A stretch of DNA of 64,000 nucleotides from GCA-2725625 sp964574215 (GTDB lineage: Bacteria > Pseudomonadota > Alphaproteobacteria > Rhodospirillales > UBA2165), in contig CAZNLR010000024.1 of assembly GCA_964574215.1 (NCBI GenBank), forward strand, positions 7,508-71,507, given 5' to 3'. Numbering within the stretch: position 1 is the stretch's first letter; every line of letters begins with the position of its first letter. The position numbers were made by a program, and so were the translations under genes. The notes beneath the pieces are model-generated. The model ran no database searches. It saw only the letters and a program-made list of their open reading frames with translations, and had not been told where the DNA came from. Positions 45,021 to 52,757 of the stretch are shown here, piece by piece.

Positions 45021-45680
45021 TCAGGTAATATTCTGCGAATTTATATAGTCGAGCGCCGCGGCGAACACCGCTTCCGCATCCATATCGCTAGTGTCGATGA
45101 CATTAGCATCCTTGGCCGGCTCTAAGGGCGCGATCGGGCGCGATCTATCCCGCTCATCCCGATCCTTAATATCCCGCAGAATGCGGCTACGTATAGCTTC
45201 CTCGCCCCGGTCTTGCAACTCTTTAAAACGCCGTTCGGCACGGACCTCGGCTGAAGCGGTAATGAACAGTTTTATCGGCGCATCGGGGCACACCACGGTG
45301 CCGATATCCCGACCGTCCAGAACGGCGCCTTTTTTGCCCTCGGGCGGGTTGGCGGCGAAGTCCCGCTGGAAGGCCAACAGGATGGAACGGACGTCCGGAA
45401 TGGCGGCTACCTTGCTGGCGTCCTCGCCGGCCCTTTCATCGCGGAGCCCGGGACTTTCGAGGTCGATGAAAGAAAGCGCCTCGGCAGCCTCGACGGCAAC
45501 GGCGGGGTCGGCGGGATCGCCCAACCGTCGGGCCAGATTTCCCACCGCCCGGTATATCAACCCGGTGTCGAGGCGCGCCAGGTCAAAATGCCGGGCGAGA
45601 TTTTGGGTCAGCGTTCCCTTGCCGGCGGCGGCGGGGCCGTCCACTGCAATAACCTTGGGGACACTAGGGGCGGCAATCAC
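45021..45680 (-). CDS. cmk: Cytidylate kinase
   Basis: A 219-residue nucleotide kinase that phosphorylates CMP and dCMP. The P-loop is DGPAAAGKGTLTQNLARHF near residue 15, followed by LDTGLIYRAVG and LDGRDIGTVVCPDA. Length is normal. The start is a GTG that overlaps the aroA stop by four bases (GTGA). The aroA-cmk-rpsA order is conserved widely in proteobacteria. About 200 bases separate it from rpsA, which probably has its own promoter. Confidence 0.96.
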   Translation of the reverse strand: MIAAPSVPKVIAVDGPAAAGKGTLTQNLARHFDLARLDTGLIYRAVGNLARRLGDPADPAVAVEAAEALSFIDLESPGLRDERAGEDASKVAAIPDVRSILLAFQRDFAANPPEGKKGAVLDGRDIGTVVCPDAPIKLFITASAEVRAERRFKELQDRGEEAIRSRILRDIKDRDERDRSRPIAPLEPAKDANVIDTSDMDAEAVFAAALDYINSQNIT

Positions 45681-47059
45681 TCAGATGTTTCCTTGATGTC
45701 CGCACCCAAGCCATTCATCAGCCTGGCGAACCCGGGAAAGCTGGTCTCGATGGGACCGCCGTCGTCGACGGTGATCGGCTGTTCGCTCGCCATGCCCATG
45801 ACCAGAAAGGCCATGGCCATGCGGTGGTCAAGGTGGCTGGCAATGGTGGCGCCCCCCTGGGGGGAGATTCCAGGGGGGGAGATTCCAGGGGGGGTGATCC
45901 CTTGGGGCGCACCACCGACGCCGTGAATGGTCAAACTGTCTTTGGTTTCTTCCACGTCGATGCCACAATCCGATAACCCCAGTGCAATGGCGCTCAGACG
46001 GTCTGATTCCTTGACCCTGAGTTCCCCAACCCCTTCGAATGTCGTGGTTCCTTCGGCGCAGGCGGCGGCTACCGCCAGAACGGGATACTCGTCGATCATA
46101 CTGGGCGCGCGGTGGGCGGGTACGTTGACGCCCCGAAGTTCGCTGGCGCAGGCGGTGAGATCGGCCACTTTTTCGCCCGCTTGCTCTCTTTGGTCGTCCA
46201 GGCCGATCGATGCGCCCATTTCAATCAGCGTGTCGACCAGGCCCGCGCGCAAGGGATTCACACCCAAATTGCGGATGACAATCTCCGAGCCCGGCGTCAG
46301 CAACACCGCCACCAACGGATAGGCCGCCGAGGAGATGTCTCCCGGCACCCGGACTTCCCGGCCCGTGATTTCCGTTTGGCCGGTCAGGGTGATTTCCTTG
46401 GCGCCGTCGTCTTTCAGCCGGCTTTCGATTTCCACGCCGAACTGAGCCAGCATATTTTCCGTATGATCCCGGCTGGGGCTCGGCTCGATGACGGTGGTTT
46501 TCCCAGGGGCGCTCATCCCGGCCAGCAATATCGCCGACTTGACCTGGGCCGACGCCACTTTCAGGGTTTCGATAATGGGCAGGGGATGTTCGGCACCGGT
46601 TACCGTGACCGGCAGGCGGCCGCCCGAGCGGTCGGAAAAGGATGCGCCCATGCGGCGAAGGGGCGCCATTGCGCGCGCCATGGGCCGGTCCGACAGCGAC
46701 GCATCGCCGGTCAGCGTTACCGGGAAGGGGTGGCCCGCCAAAATGCCCATCAGCAGCCGCGCCGACGTTCCCGAATTGCCGAGATTGATGACTTCTGAGG
46801 GTTGGCACAGGCCGCCGACACCCCGTCCGTTAACCCGCCATAGATTTTGATCGCCGTTGCTTTCTTTTTCGATCTCCACACCCAATTGGCGCAAGGCCCG
46901 CGCCGTCGCGTGAACGTCTTCACCTTCCAAAAGGCCATGGATTTGTGTTTCCCCCACCGCCAGGGCGCCGATCATCAGCGCCCGGTGAGAGATCGATTTA
47001 TCCCCCGGTACGGTTATGTCGCCCTGCAGCGGCCCGCATTTTTCAGACCTGATTGCCAT
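45677..47059 (-). CDS. aroA: 3-phosphoshikimate 1-carboxyvinyltransferase (EPSP synthase) with loop insertion
   Basis: A 460-residue enzyme of the shikimate pathway that adds enolpyruvate to shikimate-3-phosphate. The N-terminal GDKSISHRALMIGALA, LGNSGTSARLLMG, the RPMARAMAPLRRMGA region and C-terminal SHLDHRMAMAFLVMG are intact. The GNSGTSAR form, with Ala rather than Gly in the SGT-(A/S)-R stretch, cannot be classified by eye for glyphosate response. Odd feature: just before SHLDHR the protein carries an extra Pro/Gly-rich stretch in which PPGIS appears twice in a row, coded by tandem 15-base units (45855-45899). It should form an exposed loop. It overlaps cmk. Confidence 0.96.
   Translation of the reverse strand: MAIRSEKCGPLQGDITVPGDKSISHRALMIGALAVGETQIHGLLEGEDVHATARALRQLGVEIEKESNGDQNLWRVNGRGVGGLCQPSEVINLGNSGTSARLLMGILAGHPFPVTLTGDASLSDRPMARAMAPLRRMGASFSDRSGGRLPVTVTGAEHPLPIIETLKVASAQVKSAILLAGMSAPGKTTVIEPSPSRDHTENMLAQFGVEIESRLKDDGAKEITLTGQTEITGREVRVPGDISSAAYPLVAVLLTPGSEIVIRNLGVNPLRAGLVDTLIEMGASIGLDDQREQAGEKVADLTACASELRGVNVPAHRAPSMIDEYPVLAVAAACAEGTTTFEGVGELRVKESDRLSAIALGLSDCGIDVEETKDSLTIHGVGGAPQGITPPGISPPGISPQGGATIASHLDHRMAMAFLVMGMASEQPITVDDGGPIETSFPGFARLMNGLGADIKETSE
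45855..45899 (-). repeat. 15-bp tandem repeat inside aroA
   Basis: Three units on the plus strand: 45855-45869, 45870-45884 (CCAGGGGGGGAGATT) and 45885-45899. Runs of seven G make it slippage-prone; each unit adds five residues (PPGIS or a close variant) and keeps the frame. Confidence 0.88.
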
Positions 47060-47296
47060 TTTAAATCACCTGGCTAAATCACCTGGATCGGATATCCGAC
47101 CGTTACACTTAATTTTCGAAATTTCACTGGGTACTATCATCTTTGACGGGGAAACGGTAGGCGCTAATTGCGAGTTTTTTTAAACCTGGGCGTTTTTGGT
47201 TTTGACAGATCGGCTCGAACATGGCAATTGGCTCTCCGCTGAGACCGGTATCCGGTAAGATATCGTATATTGTCCAGGCAAAAATAGGAGATCCGC

Positions 47297-47617
47297 GTGG
47301 CCGATAAAGACTATGGGAATAAGCTAACCTGCCAAGATTGCGGTGTCAGGTTTTACGATCTTAAAAAGAAAAATCCCGCCTGCCCGAAATGTGGCGCTGA
47401 ACCGCCACAATCGAAACCAAAGGTTCGCCGGGCCCCGCCGCCGCCGGAAGCAGTTCCGGTTAAGTCCAAGGATGAGGCGGCTTCCGAAGTGGACAAAAAT
47501 GTGAAAATCGACGACCAGGCCGATGACACCTTGATTGAGGAGGATTCCGACGATACCGGCAATGATGCCGTCGCCGCAGGAATTGAAACTGTGGATGACA
47601 GCAAGGATACGGAGTAA
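47297..47617 (+). CDS. TIGR02300 (FYDLN-acid domain) protein
   Basis: A 106-residue protein. The N-terminus has a zinc-ribbon-like pair of Cys-x2-Cys motifs (LTCQDCGVRFYDLKKKNPACPKCGAE), exactly the signature of TIGR02300; the rest is acidic and low-complexity. The function is unknown, but the protein is nearly universal in alphaproteobacteria and commonly lies between aroA and a tRNA-Ala gene, as here. A GGAG site precedes the GTG start at 47297. Confidence 0.9.
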   Translation: MADKDYGNKLTCQDCGVRFYDLKKKNPACPKCGAEPPQSKPKVRRAPPPPEAVPVKSKDEAASEVDKNVKIDDQADDTLIEEDSDDTGNDAVAAGIETVDDSKDTE

Positions 47618-47770
47618 TATTTCGCCAGAAGCCAGCCGGTTGACGAGAAATCTATTTTTTTCCTGGACGTTAGGCGTATTTTATCTTGCCTAAGCCCCCC
47701 TTGGCCCCTTATGTTCCCGCCTTCGCTGCAGCGGAAACATAGCTAACAATCCCAAACCGCAGCGCAAAAT

Positions 47771-47846
<76 letters not shown>

Positions 47847-47927
47847 GTTTTTTCAATAGGTTAGCCAAGCTAGGCAGATTTCTGAATCAACTGTGACACA
47901 CTCTTGACACAGTGAGGTTCCGTTATC

Positions 47928-48059
47928 ATGTCAACAATCCGCAGACGAAGTTCTAAGTGGAACGTACAGATAAGACGCTCTGGCTCCCCATCAATTACCA
48001 AGACTTTCATACTCAAATCTGATGCTGAGAAGTGGGCTAAGGCTATCTGCCTGCTATGA
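47928..48059 (+). pseudogene. Tyrosine recombinase (integrase) N-terminal stub
   Basis: From the ATG at 47928, 43 codons read MSTIRRRSSKWNVQIRR, then SGSPSITKTF, SDAEKWAKAI and CLL before TGA. The S-KW-VQIRR-G-P---KTF--K-DAE-WA pattern is the start of the arm-binding domain of phage-type integrases, which are normally 330-400 residues. The catalytic part is gone. The +1 frame after it (to a TAA at 48133-48135) has a short protein-like stretch (EEVQKLFPDHTGKALKR) of unknown origin, suggesting a deletion joined unrelated pieces. Confidence 0.7.
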
Positions 48060-48146
48060 AGAAGTTCAAAAGCTGTTTCCTGACCACACTGGAAAGGCTT
48101 TGAAGCGATCAAATATTGCGATAGTTGAGAGCTAAAACAGCCTCTA

Positions 48147-48178
48147 CAGATACGATATTTTCGGTTTTATCGTATCTG
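48147..48178. repeat. 11-bp perfect inverted repeat
   Basis: CAGATACGATA (48147-48157) and its exact complement TATCGTATCTG (48168-48178) around a ten-base loop. No T run follows. It could be a hairpin, a binding site or part of the element end. Confidence 0.8.
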
Positions 48179-48225
48179 CGGAGCATCACAAAACCTCTGC
48201 ATCCCCTAGTCACATTGGGTTACAG

Positions 48226-48280
48226 AAACCGTGACATTTCTTTGGTATGGGAGACTCCATATACCAATTTGTCACGGTTT
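48226..48280. repeat. 55-bp nested palindrome
   Basis: Outer arms AAACCGTGACA (48226-48236) and TGTCACGGTTT (48270-48280) are perfect complements; within them TTGGTAT and ATACCAA form a second perfect arm pair around a twelve-base centre. It lies about 100 bases upstream of the DUF2167 gene, so it could be a terminator-like barrier, a recombination site or an operator. Confidence 0.8.
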
Positions 48281-48380
48281 TAGGGGTTAGGTGATGAGGT
48301 GAATAAAGACGAATTTGCAATTATAGATCAATCATGTTTTAGTTGAAATTCTAAATCCTTTGAACAAATGGGGGTGTATT

Positions 48381-49265
48381 ATGTTCAGGGTATTTAAAAA
48401 CCATCATTTCCGTGACAATACGATATTTATTGCGGTTGCAATATTCTTCATCATTGTAGAGCCTGCAATCGTTCGCGCTCAGCCGGGACCTTATAACCCT
48501 GTAAATTTTACCGAAACGTTGAGTTTATCCCGAGGAAATCTTTCGCCATCATCCCCGAGAAGCGCGTACCTAAGTCATGACGATTCGTGCAGGTTGGTTC
48601 AAAAAGAGTTTGGATGGGAAAAGGAATCATGCACCGAAATTGAGAATATTATTTTTAGGCATTTACCCGGTATAGATACCCTTGTCGTAGAAAAGCCGAA
48701 CTCAGGGGGATATGTAAAATTTGACGACTGGGACAAAAGTGATGCTAAAGATGAAATAGATGCAATATGGCAGCAACTTGTCGAAGGTTCAAAGGCTCAA
48801 AGTAAATCTCTAGGTTATAATGTGGTTCCAATTAAATGGACGGTCTATCCGAAACTCGATAAACAGAAATCTTATATGTATTATGCAATCTTAATGGATT
48901 GGAATGGTGATCCTGTTGTAAATATCAAAGCTAGTCTATTTGATCGAAGGGGATACATCCCTTTCAGAATAGTTCCAATCAGAAATGACTATTCTCAAAA
49001 AGATCTTACTAGGATAGTAGAGACTACTCTCAATTCATATAGCCCAAAAAGGGAGCAATCCTATTTCGATTTTAGAGATGGTGATAAAGTTGCGGCTGCT
49101 GGAGCAATAGGTGTTCTAGCAACTTTGGTTGGGGTGAAGTATGGGAAAGCGATTGCGACCGGTTTTGTTGCGATACTTCTGGTATTGGCGAAAAAACTTT
49201 GGTTTTTAGTTTTTATAATACCGGTTGTGCTTTGGGGAATGATTAAGCGTTTTTTCTCTAGTTAA
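48381..49265 (+). CDS. DUF2167 family membrane-anchored protein
   Basis: About 294 residues from the ATG at 48381 (GGGGGTG upstream; a TTG at 48360 is less likely). Residues 14-33 form a signal-like hydrophobic segment ending VRA. The middle has the DUF2167 hallmarks: a GY-V-PI-WTVYPKLDKQKSYMYYA stretch, LFDRRGYIPF, and FDFRDGDKVAAAGAIGVLATL near the C-terminus, followed by two transmembrane helices and a basic end. The function of DUF2167 is unknown; members sit in the envelope of many Gram-negative bacteria. Base composition is visibly AT-richer than the genes on both sides, consistent with transfer. It is the only apparently intact gene in the left part of the island. Confidence 0.72.
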   Translation: MFRVFKNHHFRDNTIFIAVAIFFIIVEPAIVRAQPGPYNPVNFTETLSLSRGNLSPSSPRSAYLSHDDSCRLVQKEFGWEKESCTEIENIIFRHLPGIDTLVVEKPNSGGYVKFDDWDKSDAKDEIDAIWQQLVEGSKAQSKSLGYNVVPIKWTVYPKLDKQKSYMYYAILMDWNGDPVVNIKASLFDRRGYIPFRIVPIRNDYSQKDLTRIVETTLNSYSPKREQSYFDFRDGDKVAAAGAIGVLATLVGVKYGKAIATGFVAILLVLAKKLWFLVFIIPVVLWGMIKRFFSS

Positions 49266-49669
49266 TAACTCTTGAGAACATCGAAAAGATGGTGGTTGTT
49301 CATTCCAAAGAATAAGGCTGAAGCTAATAGCAAAGAAATTCTGGATTCTATGTCGTAGAGGAAGCTTTTCTTTTGTATTCAGCGGGAGCATCTTGATGAA
49401 CATTAAAATGATCCTACAGGCAATATCTCTAGTAATCCTTCTAGCCTCCTACCGAAACGGCAGGTGCAGTTCATTGGGTCTATAGTCGATCAATGGAGTG
49501 AACAAGGCGTGTTAGACGCAGAAAGTGCTGAGCGTCTCCGCTAATATTCAGAGTGGGTCTGGAGGTAAGCCAAAAACTGAAACCAAAAAATCTCTCATTG
49601 CAAATTTCACTGTGCCGTTTAATCGGTGATTCATTTAAAAACTGAGCATTAATTCGCCCATCTAACAAA
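49266..49669. other. Gene-poor decayed stretch
   Basis: Four hundred bases with no gene I can support. A 30-codon frame from 49396 (MNIKMILQAISLVILLAS) breaks off, and a different frame just after it reads FIGSIVDQWSEQGVLDAESA to a TAA near 49544, which looks like the end of a small protein. This suggests a frameshifted relic of a short exported or membrane protein. I name no family. Confidence 0.35.
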
Positions 49670-50272
49670 CTATGCTAACTTAGCTCCAACTTTCTCCTGA
49701 ATTTTTCGCACCGTTTCTTCCAGATCAGAAGGCACTAATCTTTCCAATTCCTCTCTCGCGGTTTTCACGCGCTCAAATACTAATTCTTCGACATCTGAAG
49801 CAGGAATATCGGACAAAAAATTCTTCAGTTTTTCTAATATGGACGTTCCGAACATTTCTTCGATAGCGCGTTGTTCGTTTTTGTCGAATGAACCATCTTG
49901 TACTGCGTTATGTGCGGCGATCCAGATTGCCAAATTTTTCTTAGCCTCTGCAATAAGTTGTTTAGCGGGACCATCTATGAATTCGTCCATATCTTTTTTA
50001 ATTTGCTCATCAAGTTTCGTTATCTGATCTTTGGACAAATGTTCAAACATATTGTTATCGGTGTCATTTAGTGAAAACCAAAGCAATGCTCGACAGCGAA
50101 GAAGAATTGAAGGATGCGATGCATAATGACTTTCGATCCGCACCATTTCTGGTGCTTTTCGTAGCTGGGACACAAACGAACGAACATCAAATCGTAAGTG
50201 CTCGCTTGAGAGGCCCGACACAGTCTTCATTAAGGCGCGAATTGCTATATCTAAGGATTGACAAGCTAGCTC
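49670..50272 (-). pseudogene. 5'-truncated peptidase-like gene (possibly M48 metallopeptidase C-terminal part)
   Basis: An open minus-strand frame of 186 residues from an ATG at 50230, but the protein-like reading continues upstream without a start to about 50272 (ELACQSLDIAIRALMK). The segment SHYASHPSILLRCRALLWFS has the SHP---R spacing found near the C-terminus of M48 proteases, and the rest is helical and charged. The zinc-binding HExxH part would lie further upstream and is absent, because the frame meets the thiolase gene at about 50270. The family name is tentative; the truncation is clear from the junction. The gene is AT-rich. Confidence 0.5.
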
Positions 50273-51249
50273 AGTCCGCCGCCGCTGGTGTTAACGGGTA
50301 GTAATCCGCCGGGGGCCGTCTGCCGGTCGCAGATGAAATCGGCCGCCTCGCCCGGCTTGCAGAAACCCAAATCCTCCAATCCGTAGAGCGGTAGATGAGC
50401 GAAGGCGTCATAGATCATCAGATGATCGACGTTACCGTGGGTAATGCCCGCCTGTTCGAAAGCCAGGGCGCCGGATTTACGGAAGGCGCGGGAACTGGAA
50501 AAGTCCGCCATTTGACTGATCAACATGGTTTCGGCGCTTTCACCCGCTCCAAGAATGTAGACCGGCTTACCGGGCAAATCCCGAGCACGCTCAGCCGACG
50601 TCAGAATGAGAGCGCCGCCGCCGTCGGTGCGCGGGCAACACATATATAATGTGAAGGGATAGGCGATCATCTTGGCGTTCATGACATCGTCCACGGTGAT
50701 CGGGTCCTTAAACCAGGCCCGGGGATTCTTGGCCGCCCATTCCCGCTGAATGACTGGCACCGTTGCTAATTGTTCAAGTGAAACGCCATATGTTTTCAGA
50801 TACCGAAGTGCGGGAATCGTCAATAAAGTCGGTGGCCCGATGGTGCCGAAAGGGGCCTCGAATTGACCTTCCAAACTGCCGGCGATGGGCGGCCAGGGCC
50901 AAAGAGGCGGCGGCACCTGGGATTTACCGCTTTCACCGTGGGTGACGAGAACCGTGTGACAATAGCCCGCCGTGATGGCCGCCATGGCGTGGCGCACATG
51001 CATCATGAACGAACAGCCGCCGACCGAAGTGCCGTCGACCCAAGAAGGTTCAAGACCCAAATATTGGGTGAGCGCCACCGGGCTTTCACCAGCAGTGGAA
51101 ATGCCGTCGATGTCGGACGGCTTCAACCCCGCATCGGCCAGAGCGTTCAGAGCGGCATCGGCATGCAACTGAATCTGCGACATGTGGGGCAGGCTGCCCA
51201 ACTCGGTGGTTTCTGCGGCGCCGACGACGGTGATCAATCCATCAGCCAT
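50266..51249 (-). pseudogene. Thiolase-family gene (SCP-x/Ltp-like) truncated at its 3' end
   Basis: Codes for 327 residues of a thiolase-fold protein: ITVVGAAETTELG at the start, Cys79 in TSVGGCSFMMHV at the nucleophile position, and SGGGLS at the very end. In this family GGG(L/M)S is followed by a further 50-60 residues including the active-site H/C of the last motif; here a TAG comes immediately after it, supplied by the peptidase-like gene next door. The enzyme is therefore probably inactive. With the DUF35 protein encoded upstream (8-base overlap) it would have formed a thiolase-OB-fold complex acting on an acyl-CoA. Confidence 0.75.
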
Positions 51250-51661
51250 GAGAAGGGGCCTCCGGCTTGAACAACGGCAAGGTGATCTTTTCGGATTGCC
51301 TTTCGTAAGTTACGACGACCGGCATATCCAGCAGCAACGCTTCGGGCGTTTGCGGACAGTCAACAATGTTGGTCATCAGCCGCGGCCCTTCTTCCAATTC
51401 GACGACGGCGATGGAATAGGGCGGCGTAAATCCCGGCGCGGGAATGTGACTGATCACATAGCTGTACAATTTACCCTTACCACTCGCCGTAAATACGGAA
51501 ACGGAGCGGGAGGCGCATTTCGGGCAAAACGGCTGCGGCGGAAAGTAGATGTGCCGACAGGAATCGCATTTCTGCAAGCGCAGTTCGCTGTCTGCTAGTC
51601 CGTCCCAAAAATGAGCCGTTTCCGGTGTCGGTTCCGGGAGAAACTTTTGTTGATCTGACAT
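51242..51661 (-). CDS. DUF35 zinc-ribbon/OB-fold acyl-CoA-associated protein
   Basis: A 139-residue protein. The rubredoxin-like zinc ribbon has two Cys pairs (LQKCDSCRHIYFPPQPFCPKC), followed by an OB fold (GKGKLYSYVISHI, PPYSIAVVELEEGPRLM). Such proteins partner thiolase-like enzymes, for example steroid side-chain aldolases (Ltp/ChsH2) and archaeal HMG-CoA synthase complexes. The ATG at 51661 has AAGAGAA upstream; a longer frame to 51697 adds residues without support. An 18-base palindrome lies 46 bases upstream. Its thiolase partner has lost its C-terminus. Confidence 0.85.
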   Translation of the reverse strand: MSDQQKFLPEPTPETAHFWDGLADSELRLQKCDSCRHIYFPPQPFCPKCASRSVSVFTASGKGKLYSYVISHIPAPGFTPPYSIAVVELEEGPRLMTNIVDCPQTPEALLLDMPVVVTYERQSEKITLPLFKPEAPSHG

Positions 51662-51706
51662 TTTGTAGTTCTCTTGCCGTTTAAATGAGGTGACCAACCT
51701 AATTTA

Positions 51707-51724
51707 ATTGGTTATATTACCAAT
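51707..51724. promoter_or_regulatory. Palindromic operator 1, in the DUF35-tetR intergenic region
   Basis: ATTGGTTATATTACCAAT, with perfect ATTGGT/ACCAAT half sites. The identical 18 bases occur at 52687-52704. It lies 46 bases upstream of the DUF35 start and 154 upstream of the tetR start, consistent with repression of the former and possibly autoregulation. Confidence 0.75.
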
Positions 51725-51877
51725 ATAATCGGTTTATCAAACAAATATCAAGTGAATTTTTGGTGTTTGGTATAATTTCGCCAGCCAGGTATGTATAATC
51801 GGTTAGATTTTGACCTCTTTAATCCGGTGGCGACGGGCACTTTTGCATCGTGTTGAGAACCGTAAGAAAGATTTACA

Positions 51878-52579
51878 ATGAGCTATGACGACCCTGAAAA
51901 TGGTAAGATAGTTGCCGAAGAAGTGCCCAAAAAGAGATCCCGCCCCGGCCGGCCGTCTAAAAAGGAAACATCAGGTGAGTCCGATTCTTCCCGCGAACGA
52001 TTGTTGACCACAGCTATAAAAATCTTCGCCTTGCATGGGTACCAGGCGGTCTCGACCAATCAGATCGCCAAAGAAGCCGGTATGGCCCAATCCATGGTTC
52101 ATTACCATTTTCGAACCAAGGAACGGTTGTGGAAATCGGCCATCGACCATTTGATGCGTGACCTGGGAAAACGGTTTCCCATCGCCCGGGACGAGTTGAA
52201 GGATTTGGATCCTGTAAGCCAGCTAAAAGTCATATTCCGGCGATTCGTCATCATGAGCGCAAACGATGTCAGTTTATCGCGAATTATTGCCCATGAAGGA
52301 ACCGTACCGAACGACCGGTTGAGTTGGCTTGTCCAAACTTATTTGGAAGCGGGATTTGGAGATTTCGACAAAGCGGTAGCCGCCGGTATAGAGGCGGGTC
52401 TCATCAAGGACTTGCCTGTCTACGCGGTAACTCAAACCTTCATTTCGGCAGCGTCTTACACCTTTTGTCTGGCGCCTTTGGTTCAAGAGGTTCACGGCGT
52501 CGATCTGAGAACCCAGGAATCGATCGATGAACTGTCTGACACGATTCTGGAAATGATTTTTGGCGGAATTATCAAGTAA
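51878..52579 (+). CDS. TetR-family transcriptional regulator
   Basis: A 233-residue regulator. A basic, Pro/Lys-rich leader (PKKRSRPGRPSKK) precedes the HTH: SRERLLTTAIKIFALHGYQ then VSTNQIAKEAGMAQSMVHYHF and RTKERLWKSAIDHLM. The C-terminal ligand domain is divergent, as is normal. It lies between the divergent DUF35-thiolase pair and the acyl-CoA synthetase operon, and identical palindromes sit in both promoters, so it most likely represses both in response to an acyl-CoA. This role is inference from placement. Confidence 0.9.
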   Translation: MSYDDPENGKIVAEEVPKKRSRPGRPSKKETSGESDSSRERLLTTAIKIFALHGYQAVSTNQIAKEAGMAQSMVHYHFRTKERLWKSAIDHLMRDLGKRFPIARDELKDLDPVSQLKVIFRRFVIMSANDVSLSRIIAHEGTVPNDRLSWLVQTYLEAGFGDFDKAVAAGIEAGLIKDLPVYAVTQTFISAASYTFCLAPLVQEVHGVDLRTQESIDELSDTILEMIFGGIIK

Positions 52580-52686
52580 ATTGCTAATATTGATCCCTCT
52601 ATCTCCAAATTCTTACCGTTGAGCTCAAGTTATTTACATTCAATAGCCACACCAATTTAAATTTTATTCCTTGATCAACCAATTAA

Positions 52687-52704
52687 ATTGGTTATATTAC
52701 CAAT
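52687..52704. promoter_or_regulatory. Palindromic operator 2, upstream of the acyl-CoA synthetase operon
   Basis: The same 18 bases as at 51707-51724, 54 bases upstream of the start codon at 52758 and just after the tetR gene. An extra ACCAAT half site lies at 52651-52656. Confidence 0.75.
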
Positions 52705-52757
52705 TAATATTCTTCGTGGCGCACGGTTGCCGGAAGAAGATTGATCAAGGGGATGAA

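Noticed and set aside
49480..49668. A 62-codon minus-strand frame in the decayed stretch
   Set aside because: No motif, no ribosome site, and surrounding frames look like relics of other genes.
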